A stretch of 64,000 nucleotides of DNA. Origin: Ariolimax columbianus (Eukaryota > Mollusca > Gastropoda > Stylommatophora > Arionidae). The stretch lies in NCBI GenBank assembly GCA_036924085.1, contig JAVGWX010000006.1, forward strand, positions 38,932,445-38,996,444, in the 5' to 3' direction. A program made the position numbers and the translations under genes. The notes under the pieces are model-generated. The model worked only from the letters and a program-made list of their open reading frames with translations. It ran no database searches and was not told where the DNA came from. Positions 13,501-25,500 of this stretch are shown here, piece by piece (position 1 is the stretch's first letter; every line of letters begins with the position of its first letter).

Positions 13501-16500
13501 AATCCCAAAATTTACTTTACCTACAGAATGTTTAAAAGGTTATTTTCATTGTAGTGTTAAAATTATAATAAAGTGTGAAGCCACACAAAGAACATGAATG
13601 TGAATTCCCAGGACTCTAAATTTAAAAAGTAGTAAAGAATAATGTCACAATGATATAACAAAAGTTATGTAAAACAATTATGCACAAGGCTCTCGGCTCT
13701 TTTCAGCTCACAGGCACCAAATTCAATCAAAATTAAACCTAAAATAGTCGCCCACTGCATCCAAAACTGACTTCTGAAACACGCTTTTGTATTTTGTGAT
13801 TTAGTTTGTGGAATTTCATTTTTCGTATGGCTCTACACATGCGCAATTGAAAGCCGAATCATGCTTTGTGAGGAAAATTGGGCTTCAAGACCTGAGAAAT
13901 GATTTAGTATTTGATCAGTCCAATGATCACACATCTGGATTACTTGTGATATTACTGTAGAAGACAGATGTGTTGCACCGAAAGATGCAAATATCGCAGT
14001 CAAGCTGCAAACTAGTGACACAACACATTCCGTTCTCTGGACTACATTCTGCTACTTGCAAAGCCCTGTTCAGGGATTGCTAGAGGGAGATTTAAAATGA
14101 ACACAGACTAATACAAGACGATGAAGACATGTGGATATTCAATACACGCTCAATTCAGAATTTGACTCGGTCACACAATACGAAAGGTATGTATAAATAA
14201 ATTTACGGTTATATATCAACGAACCACACAAAAGGATGAGTAAAAAAAAATAATTCAGCTTCATTTCCACCTACGCATTAATGCAATTTAACGTTTTCTG
14301 CTAACATATAATCTTTGTTATGTGTCTTGTGATGTTGAGATTGTAACTCTACCTTAATTTTTCAATATTTATTAATTATATTTTTAATAAAACTCTAACG
14401 TACAGAATTCAGGCATTTGGTCCAGACAGAGAGACACAAATCTGCAAAATTATTCAGGACTGGAAAGTGTTAAGCTAATGTTAAAAAAAAAAAAAATGCT
14501 ACAGAAAACAGAAACTACCACTTGCAAGTACATACAAATACTTTTGACACCGGCTTCCTAGAAGGCATACAATAATTTAAGTGGTTCCATGCTCCAATTG
14601 GAACAAGAAATGAAGCAAAGCTATGAAGAATGTTTATGCTTACTAGTTAGATTTCCTTGAAGAACAAAATGTCAGAGTGGTGTAAAATGTGTATATGGTA
14701 TTACCTCTTCATCTGGAAATCTGCTGGGATCTAGTGTGTGGGAAGGCTGGCTGAAGTTCTGACCCGCTCCTCGTTTGTAGTGGTATATCTCGGAGCTCAT
14801 GGCACTATCTCTAGGGTGGTATCTATTGAACACAGCGATATTTTTATTTAAAGGGACTGAAACTACATCAGACATGGTGTAATTGATTTGTTACTATACA
14901 TATCATGCATTGATCAAGTGACAATATTCAGACTGAATCAACTACCATCTTTTCACTAAATTACAAATAGACACAGACATGTGCCTATGGTGAGCCAACT
15001 GATTGTGTTGCTGTCTCCAGGCTAATTGAGGGATCAACTGTATGGTGATGATAGAAGATTAGGACACATGACTAAGTTTGTAAAGAAAATATTTGTGATT
15101 ACTTGAGAGCAAACGGCAAAGAGCAAGATCAGAACCCATAATGCATGAGAATTGTTAAAAACCGTTGAAATAGAAGACACAGCAACTTGAGTCAAATTTT
15201 TGGAGCTCAGGAAGGTACCTAAATTGGTGATCAGTGATGTATATAGTCATTTGTTTCAATAGATACTAACAGGAATAACTTCTTCTTCTTCGTACGCTGT
15301 CAGACGTTTACCTGTATTTGTTTGAAGAAAGCAGCTGTCATCCTGAGGCTGTCGACACTGCCATAGAGATTGTCTAGTGTTGCCACTGGTGATGGTCACA
15401 TGTGCTTTCTCTGGTCCTCGTATGTCGGGCAGTTTTGCAGCAGATGTTCAGCGGTGATTTTCCCGGTACCACAAGTGCATTCATCAGTGCCACCTATCTT
15501 TAGTTTATTGAATAGGTGGTACCTCAGTCTATTGTGGCCTGTGCGGAGTCTTCTTCTTCTTCTTCTTCGTACGCAGTCAGACAGTAACCATTATTTTTTC
15601 GAAAAAAGCGGCGGTCATCCCGAGGCTGTCGCCACTGCCATAGAGCTTGTCTTGCAGTTCCACTGGTGATGGCCACATCTGCTCTCTCTGATCCTCGTAT
15701 GTCGGGCAGTTCTGCAGCAGATGTTCAGCGGCCATTTTACCAGTACAGCACGGGCATTCGTCGGTACCACCTATCTTCAATTTGTTGAATAGGTGGTACC
15801 TCAGTCTATTGTGGCCAGTGCGAAGTCTGAAGACAACGACCTGCTCTCTTCGGTTCAACTGGTAATAGGCATCATTTTTTGTGTAGCTAGTATGTTCTGT
15901 TTCCCATTTAGCCATGTATCTGGCCCTAATAAGCCTTTTGGACTCTTCATAGGTCACACTAGGATCTGGTTGTGGTAGTCTTGCACCTTCTTTTGCCAGT
16001 CTGTCTGCCTCCTCGTTGCTTTGGATGTTACAGTGGGATGGAACCCACTGTACCACTACTCTGGCATAGTTGACAGAGTACTGCTCTTAAATCATCAAGT
16101 TCAGTATTTTTCTGGCTTTTTAATGTTGTAACTACGGCCAGGGCATCTGTAAACAGGACTATCTGGCTTTCATTGCTTTCGCCTGTCAGCATTGCTTCTA
16201 CTGCAGCCCTCAGTGCCTCTGCCTCCGCTCTGAAATTGCTTGAGTATTTTCCAGTTGCCACTGACAGTGTTATTTTTCTGCCATTTGATAGGCTCAGGAA
16301 TACCCCTGCCCCTCCGTTCTGTGTTGTGTTTGTTACAGAACCGTCGGTGTATGCATGGGTCCAGTCCATGCTTGGGTAGTTTTCCGTTATGTACGTCAGG
16401 GTTATGCCTCTTCTTTCTTTTTCAGACTGGCTGTTCTTGTTTCCAATACCTGGTATATTTTCTACCACCTCCGGAATTCTTCTTCTTTCGTTCGCTTTAA

Positions 16501-19500
16501 AATATTGTCTATATCTGCAATGTTGTCTCTTGTATAAACTTCACTGTCTTCTGTAGTTCACACACAGGTCCATAAAGTTTCTCTTCCAGTGTTGTTTCTA
16601 TGGGCCAGTGAGATTTTCTCTGTATATCATATTCGGGGTAGTTTTGCAGTTTGTGCTCTGCTGTCTGGGGCGCCTGTCCGCATGTACACATGGCTGAGTT
16701 GCCAATCTTCATTTTTGTGTACATGTGGCTGCGGAGTCGGTTGTGTCCTGTTCTAAGGCGCAACACAACAGTTTGCTCTTGTCTGTTCATGTTATGGTAA
16801 TCGTCTGGTGTTACTGTTGGTGGCTTTCTGATTGATTTGATCATCCTTATCTTCTGTTGGTATGTAACTGGCACATCTGGTTGCTCGTCTGCAACCTCCG
16901 GAATGATATGCTGCTTCCAGGTGGGTTTGCGTACAGTAGGGATGGGCTTTGGTGTTGTTACGGTGTTCATAGGGTCTTCGATCATCTTTGCTTTGGCTAT
17001 TTCTGCAAAGTTTCTCCGATTTAGTTTCCCATTTCCAAATCTATTTAGTCTCTGATGCATTGGATGGTCTGTCAGTCTTCTGAGTTTCTCTGCTTGCTGT
17101 TGGGCTCTGCAGTCTCTTCTGTCGGTCATGGATTGCAGATTTGTAATCTTTTCAAGTTCAACAATTGGCGTTGACTTCATGCCTCCTGTTATAACTCTCA
17201 TGGCTTGGTTTTGAAGTTTGCTAATTTTATAAAAGTTCGCCTTTGCTGCTGTTGTCCATGCCGCAATGCCATACTCGAGAACTGGTCTCACTCTTCCAGT
17301 GTACAGTTTCTTTAGTATTCTTTCGTCTGCTCCCCAGCTTATGCCAGCAAGTTTCCTCATGGTTGCCATTCTTTGTCTGGCTCTCATTCGGTTTCTCTTG
17401 ATCCGACTTTTCCATGTCATGCGCCGATCAAATGTGAACAGGAATAACTAAAATGACAAGAGAACGGGTGAGGGTGTTGTTTGACAAACAACACAACCAA
17501 TACTTTTTTTAAAGTGCTAATCTGCTCATCCTTGACAAGCAACACAAATTTTGCTTAATGAGAATAAGTTCTTAGTTGACCTGTACTTCTACAGGGACAG
17601 ATGTCCCTGTGCAGGTCCCAGCTCTGGTATGAGCTGGATGTAGCCGGGAGAAGGATTTCCTGCTTAACAGGCTAGGCTCGAGCAGCTTAATACTCCGCTG
17701 CATTGGGACAAGCGCTTACGGAGGGTGGTTAACCCATGTGCGAGTTTATCTTAATAGACTCAAACACTAGAGCAAAGTAGACCCACAGACTGTTAGGCGC
17801 CATCTATGCTGCTCTAAACAAACCACATAACCATGGCCGGTGTTATGCCATGTGTCAGTTAGTCGCCTCTTACGACATACTCTCTGTGAGGCAGTGACGG
17901 TGTCCTTGTCATACACAAAAATGCCTTGTTAAGAGGATGACATCTACATTGCTGACCATCACAATAAAAACAGCCTCTATTACTTACTTCATACGAAATC
18001 GTTGATCATCACATCTTTGAGTGCTCTGCGCTCAAAAATTTTAGGAAACTGCTTTTTTTCTGAGGCCAGATAAATGATACACTTTGTATGGAGAGAGAAA
18101 TGGAAAATAGTTTGTTTTTTTACCAATCCCTTGGGAAAATCTTTGCCTGCCAGTCAGAAAAAACACATCTGACAGAAAAGGTAACCACCAAGGAGACTTT
18201 ACCTAATATCCTGAGAAAATGTGCCTGAGAGACAGTCTCTAGTTACATCTGGTCTATACGGATGGATCAGCATTCAAATCTACCTCTTTTGCAGGGTATG
18301 GTATCCATATGAAATACCTGGATGGGTCCATTTACGAGTTTTGTAATTCATGCGGCAAAAACCGTTCAATGGATAAAGCGGAGGCCGAGGCTATAAAAAC
18401 AGCAGTTCAGATTTTGCATCAACAGTTTGACTTGGACAAATGGATGCCGATGGATTTGGTAATTTTTAGTAACTCCAAGTCGGTTCTAGGGGCGCTGAAG
18501 AACACCCCATACAAAGAAAAGAGATATTCTTGGTGGGGAGGGTAATCAACAATCATCACTGCCCATGAGATAAATGTCACCTTGCAATGGATCCCTGGAC
18601 ATAGTTGGCTACTAGGGAATGAGGTGGCAGACAGATTGGCAAAAACAGGAGCCTCGAAACAACAATTGGATAGACCCCGCAGTAACCACACAGCATAAGA
18701 ATTATTAAGAATAATACTCAGGAAATCTGAATGAAGAGGCGGGGACGGGAACAACAGGTCACAGTGTATTTAGCGAAATGTCACAGCCAAAAAGTAACGA
18801 TGACATAAATAAACTACATAGTAGGTATCAAAGTCTCATCTTTCAGTTCTGAATGGAACATACCAGAGTCAATAGCCACTTTAACTGCATCAATCCCCAG
18901 CACCTGTCCTTGTGCAGACATCGCTCTCATCCTGATGAAACAGTTCGACATCTACTCATTGAGTGCAAGGCGGTTGCGGACATGAGGAAAAGATTCTTAC
19001 AAGCACTGCCGACAATTACCAACACACTGTATGGAGCAGTAACACAACTGAAGAAGACCTGTATATAAGAATGGCATTGGGTTGCCAAGAGCAAGCAGGC
19101 TTGCTCAGAAGCTATGGGATAATAACAACATTGTACGGCACTAACTAAACAACTAATAAACACATACAGATATCATTGGGCTGAAGGACTCAAATGATGA
19201 TGCAGTACGAATAGTTCAGATGCTGCTGTATCTGTAACAACAACATTGCTTACATAATGGTCAGATGTAATAACAAAAACAGAACTGTGGAAAAAAACTT
19301 GACACCAATTATTGCAGATGGAAATTTAAGAGTGAAAGTAGAGATGAATAGAACATACCCAAACATAGAAATCTAACAAGGTAACAAGATTTGCAATTGA
19401 TTTGGTGTGAAGTCAATGAACACATAGCAAAAAAACATTGAAAAAGGAGGCCAGGGCAGCTGGGGTATCTTAGGCGAAGATCAAGTATAAGGTCACAAAA

Positions 19501-22500
19501 TATGAGTCGGTGGAGAGTATCTGTTGCAGCCCTATGTTCCATGCATGAGAAACCAGAAGAATCAATTATAGTCAATTCAAGAGCATATACACCCACCGAA
19601 CTGACATTAATTCCTTTACGGATTAGTCAGCACATAAATTTCAAAGCTCTGAATTTAACATCCCAAAGAAAAGAGAATTCATATTCCAACGGTGCTGAAT
19701 GATATGAGAGAATGAATGTACAATGACCTGTGATTTCACCAGCAAATCAATATGCATAAAATATTCATTATTATGACATAAGGACCAAAGTGTGAAAGCA
19801 CTACTTACACAACATGTCCGCATACAACTTCCTCGGCTGCAAAGTAGTGAACTCTTATAGCACAGCGGACATCTGAGTCAAAGATAAACTCAATGTTGTA
19901 TGGGTTGCCAGCCATATCTGCACTGCCGTCTACTTTGTTTGGTGCAGAAGCTCTGTATAAGTGAACAAAAGTATAATGTATGATAATTATCAAAATGTTT
20001 TCTTTGTTTCTGAGTGGGTCAACCCTTTGAAATAAATTTTATATTTATTTAAGATAGCTTCTCATACTCCAGATCCATGTTGTTCATCTTCCAATCCCAG
20101 AGAGAATGCTTTATACACTTTTTCATGCCATGTATAATAAACAGGGTAGTGTTTCCAGACCTTTCATTCAAACATACACATACACAGAGATTGAAAGAAA
20201 GGGAGTCCTTCTGGAAACTACTATGGCAAACCTATATTATAGAATGAAACTGAATTATCTTCAAATTACAGATCCTCATGACTGACATTTTCAATTTAGT
20301 TTAGAGCTATTTGCAACTTTTGTTTAAAAATAAGATACCTTTTAAAAAAAAACATATGCCAAATAACAAAAAGAATTTTTATAAAAATATAAAAGTAATG
20401 AGGTTAAGAGATGTGATCTTCAATCACTACTTATAAATATGGAACCACCCCCCACCCCTATTTTTATGAGAGTGTAAGATGACAGTGATGGAAAGAGACT
20501 AACAACTCAAAAGTCACTCAGGTGACTAAGGAGGGTTGGGCATCATCTTGTAGAAATTTTAAGCCACAAAAACTTCAACAAATATGGACAAGTTAACTAA
20601 AAAGAAATATTAAACTGAACCATCCAAAAAAGAAGGTTCTCTACCAAGGGGTACAGCGACTAATCCATGATTGCAAAATTTGTGGATGACACAAATTATG
20701 CAGAAGTGCATATATAAAGGTAAGATTTAGATACAATTTGGGAATGGCCAGAGAGCTGGCAAATGAAGTTTAATGTAGATAAATGTACAGTCATCCACAT
20801 TGGTAGATCCAACATGGAACATAAATGCAGAATGGGAGAGCAAAATATTAGAAAGATAGAAAAGGACCTAGAGGTTATAATAGATCATACAGGTAAGGCG
20901 AATGAGCAAGTCCAGGCAGCAGTAAAGAAAGTCAAATGCAATGTTAGGTAGGATACAAAAAAATATATTAAACATAGGAGCATAGAAGTGATAGTCAAAT
21001 TGTATAAAGAATTAGACCTAGATTGGAGTACTGTGTACAGGTGTGGAGTCCTTATCATAGAGGGGATATAAACATGCTGGAAAGAATGCAAAAAAGAGCG
21101 ACAAAGATGATAGTGGGATTCCAGAATTACAGTTATGAGGAAAGACTCAGAAAAACCGGCCTACAGTGTCTCGAAGGGAGAAGAATTCGTGGTGATTTAA
21201 TACAGGTTTATAAGATATCAGAGGAATGGATAAATTAGACTATAACAAGTTTTTTTAAAATACAGCCACCTACAATAACACGTGGGCATAGCTACAAGCT
21301 GACTAAAGAGAGGTCCAGATTAGATATTAGGAAATATTTTTTTAGTCAGAGAGTGGTGTCTGCTTGGAATGCATTGCCAGGGGAGGTAGTGGAGGCAGGG
21401 ACAGTTAATGCATTTAAGAATACAGTGTACAGGTGTGGAGTCCTTATCATAGAGGGGATTTAACCCTGCTGGAAAGGGTACAAGGAAGAGCAACAAAACT
21501 GATAGTGGAGTTCTGGAATAGCAGTTTATGAGAAAAGACCTCCAGAAAAACAGGCCAACAGTTTCTAGAAAAGAGAAGAATTTGAGGTGATTTAATACAT
21601 GTTTAATAAGATAACCAATAGAAAGAATAAATTAGGCTATAAACAAGTTTTTAAAAAATACAGCCATATAAAAGAACAAGGGGGCACAGCCACAAATTAA
21701 TTAAAGAAAGGTCCAGATTAGATAACCAGGAAATATTTTGTTAGAGTGGTGAGTGCTTGGAATGCATTGCCACAGGAAATAATGGAGGCAAGATCAATTA
21801 ATGCATTCAAGAATAGATTGGTATTTTTAGATCAAGTGGATGTAAAATAAACTGATTTGATACAGAGATGAGTCTTTTAAACCAGTATAAAGACGTTAAG
21901 TTAAGAGATAGCTAGAATGGATGGTCCAGGGCAGGAAGATTTGATGTATTTGTTAAAACCTGTTATTTACAGGGAGCTCAAAGGGTTTAATCGATTAACT
22001 AAAACACTTTTTTGTAATATACATGCACTGATTGTAAAGATATTATCACATGATAAAATAAAACAACAAATATCAGCAGTAAAATCAACATACTTGACAA
22101 GTCTTAAAGAGTCTTTGCGAATGTAAACAAGACTTTTCAATGTTTTTGTCGGATCATTTCCAGTTGGCACTGGATATGGAAACTGAAAGAAACAGAAATT
22201 AATTATAAATTATAACCTATCTAACTTCTTTCTCTAATGTTGAGTCTGTATTTCAATATTTGCAAGGGCAGATTTAATTGGCTGACCAAATCATGTGATT
22301 ATGAAGTCATCATCAGTGTCTGGCACGAAGTTAAAATAAACCAAAAATATTTGTTAGATTGAACACGCTACAGTAGAAATAATGGAGCAGATGAACATTA
22401 TTTTAAATAGGTGAAATCATCAAGTTAGTCAGACCCGAGACTGGTGTTGAAGTCACCTGATCATGTCACACCCCTACACTATCATGTTGGTCAGACCAGA

Positions 22501-25500
22501 AACTGGTGTTGAAATTGTCTGATCAAGTTTCACTACTGTCCTCTGTTCTTGGCAGAACTCTTTAGCTCAGCATAAGTTCTTCACCCACTGCTCTTGCATA
22601 TCTGTAATGTTTCTTTTATGTGCTCTTTTTTTCACCTACAGTTTTTTCAATAGTACACTTCCATGTTTCATATTGATATCAAGCCATGACAATCTACTGT
22701 TTTGCATAATTATAATTTTTTTTGTTTTGTTTTTGCATTCGCCTTATTTCTATTCCCTAAGGCAGTGTGCGTTGCACTGTGGTTTTTAGTTTGCGCCTGT
22801 CAGCCCAGTGCATCCGACTTCAGCATGTTTAATTAGTTGTCTATGTGCCCCTGCACTTGCTCGTTTCATTCGTTTTCTATGCAGTTCACTCTTTGCATCC
22901 TGCAATAGCAGCTGATCTCAAAAGCTTCTACGGTCATTTCATCCCTTTTGTTTAGTCCATGTTTCATTGCCATGGGCAAGTTATCTGTGATTAAGAGAGG
23001 CACACAAAAGATGTGAGCTGGGAAGAGGAAAGTAATAGACTTGATCTAAAATGTGTCCACATAGGTTTCTAGAATTTGCTGCAGAGCCAATCAACGTGCA
23101 GTCTTCATCCAAAGAATAATTTACAATTTTGACATCCACATTGTCCAGGAGACCAACTTGAAGAAGAATGTCACTATCAAGTGTCCAGCCCACTGGTGCT
23201 ACAACAATCCATGTGGGTCCAGCAGATGTGGGCTGGTAAAGCACAAACTCCCCCACACATGGATTGATACAACCATGTGTAGTACTGATGTAGAGCTGCA
23301 GGGAAATGAGGTGCTGATCAATGACCAAGAGTGGAGAGTGTGTAGCTTGTATGCTCATGTGGACCACTTTCCTGATGAGGTAAAGTGGTTCTTTTTAATG
23401 GAACTGTCAGTTGTGACTGGCAAGAAGTGTTATGGCTGGTGACTTTGTTGTTGAATACCCACAATGAGTAGGATTACTCTTTTGTGCACCTTGAAAAGTG
23501 GAAAAGTGGCGGATTGTTGCAGCTTTCCTCGCATCCCAAGCATGCTGATGATGGTGGACCAGGGTCCTCCAGGCTGTTGTGCTATGCTTGGTTTCATCTG
23601 TGTTTCATTACTACAGCAATCATGTCGATCCCCCACCTTGTTAGAGGGAAGTCTGCGGGGACGTCTTGGCCAGTATATTTTTCCTGACCAGATGTTAGTC
23701 TTCCTCCCCAGTTGGTGACCACAATGATAGGTGCAGCGATTGGGGAAATTCCACTGAAAATTGGCCATGGGTGGTTTTTTTTCTTTCTATTTTTTTTTGC
23801 GTTCGCTTTATTTTCTCTAATCCCCAAGGCGGTGTGCGTTGCACTGTGTTTTTTTTATTTTGCGCCTGTCGGCCCAGTACACCCGACTTCAGCACGCATT
23901 TTATGTAAGGGTCTGCTTCCTCCTGCGTTTTCTAAGGGTTTGCTTCCCCGGGGTAACGGCCGGTGCTGTGATGGGGATCGAACCCAGCACATTCGGGTCG
24001 TGAGCCATGCCACTTAACCACTAGGCCACGCCGTCCCCCAGGGGTGGTTTGAAGCAGACACTTCTCAGCACAGATCTTCTCATCTTAAATGACAGCCAAC
24101 CGACGAGATTGGTGCAGCAACCTGGGGACATTGATGGTGTCATTGATCTAGTGTTGTTGTTACCTCCACATAATGAAATATATTGGAGCCGCAGGATAGT
24201 GCCCAACTACCACGTGTTGTACTCATCATGAAGGGGGAAACCATGCGAAACCAAAATAGGATTTCAATTTCCCTGCATGCGTACAAACCCAGGATAGCCC
24301 CTTGAAGGTACTGTGTCAATCTACCCAACAGAGGGATCAAGATGCTGAGCAGTGCATGAGCTGAAGCGGTCAGCAACCGATAGCTGACTGCTAGTGTCAG
24401 GGCCAGCGAACCAGAGCTGCCAAGACCGTTCTACACCTCAAGGTGGTGATCCTGGATAACAGGCTGCAACAGAGCAGACTGGCTAAGGAAAAGGGATCGA
24501 AGAGGGAATGCTAACCCGGTACTAAAAAAATGCTTGCTGAAGTCAGATGCGTTGGACCGAAAGGTGCAAATATCGCAGTCAAGCTGCAAACTACAACACA
24601 ATGCAATCCGTTCTCTGGACTACATTCTGCTACTTAGGAAGCCAAGCCACAACAAAAGTCCACTAGATCCTGAGTCATCCAGCCACCCATAGAATAGTTT
24701 TGCAGGAATTAAATATAAACTACATGTATCAAGAATGTTAATAAACAGATTAGGCACAGTATGAAAAGCTATTACTACATCTGATAATCATAGCAACGGC
24801 AGCTGTACTTACTGGTACTGGTTTACTGCCAAGAAAATTCAACTCCTCACTGTCCCCAAACAAGTATTCTCCTGGTTGAGGTGATTCAAAGCGCTCTCCT
24901 CCCATAATAAAGTGTGTTCCAAAGTAGCTACCTGATAGTAAAAGTATATATATGGAAGTTGTAAATGTGTAAGAAATGTATTGTCTTGATTTATTCTTCA
25001 GCGTTCATCCTGAAAATGATGCTTTGTTACATTGTGGCACAGTTTACAGTGAAGCTGTGCCTTTCGGTTCTACAAATTCAATTTCAGCACTGCATTTTCT
25101 TCTTCTTCAGCATTCATCCTGAAAATAATGCTTTGTTAAAATGTGGCACAGTTTACATACAGTGAGGCTGTGTCTTTCGGTTCTATAAATTCAATTTCAG
25201 CATCGCATTTTTTTCTTCTTCAGCATTCATCCTGAAAATTATGCTTTGTTACAATGTGGCACAGTTTACAGTGAGGCTCTGCCTTTTGGTTCTATAAATT
25301 CAAATCCAGCACAGCATTTGCTTCTTCTTCAGGGTTCACCCTGAAAAGGGCGTTTGTGACATGGGGCATAATTTACATCGAGTCTGCGATATATGTGACC
25401 TTTTGACCCGACACAGACGGTCCCAGCACAAAATTTGTGTACCAGGTTTGCCTTCCTTTTTTTAATCCCAAATGTCATAGTCAAGATGTATGGTTGCAGT

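Larger units (their letters stand above)
15281..17436 (-). mobile_element. Chimeric RNH-1 retrotransposon insertion, TSD AACAGGAATAACT
   Basis: One 13-bp direct repeat, AACAGGAATAACT (15268-15280 and 17437-17449), encloses two RNH-1 segments in the same orientation. The left segment (15281-15549) is the 3' end of one RNH-1 RNA. The right segment (15550-17436) is a longer copy starting in the reverse transcriptase C-terminal region (MTWKSRIKRNRMRARQRM) and carrying RNase H (YTDGSVTNTTQNGG) and the zinc motif. Both end in CGTACGAAGAAGAAG-type tails. A different retrotransposon fragment sits inside at 16479-16891. Frames are broken by small deletions. Confidence 0.85.
22983..24270 (+). mobile_element. 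Non-LTR retrotransposon endonuclease domain, split by two SINEs
   Basis: The first piece (22983-23443) reads NPCGSSRCGLVKHKLPHTW, VELQGNEVLINDQEWRVCS, LYAHVD and ends at a GDF-like motif (GGTGACTTT). The last piece (24042-24270) reads LLILNDSQPTRLV then DIDGVIDLVLLLPP and VPNYHVLYSS. These are successive blocks of an APE-type LINE endonuclease (LYAH, GDFN, LNDxxPTR, DLVL). SINE-C1 (23444-23712) and SINE-T (23778-24041) interrupt it. Frames are broken. Confidence 0.78.

Noticed and set aside
16509..17420. A single 303-residue protein on the minus strand
   Set aside because: TSDs show it is a nested fusion of two retrotransposon fragments.
22981..23367. Minus-strand 128-codon frame as a gene
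   Set aside because: It is the antisense of the LINE endonuclease remnant, which has recognisable motifs on the plus strand.
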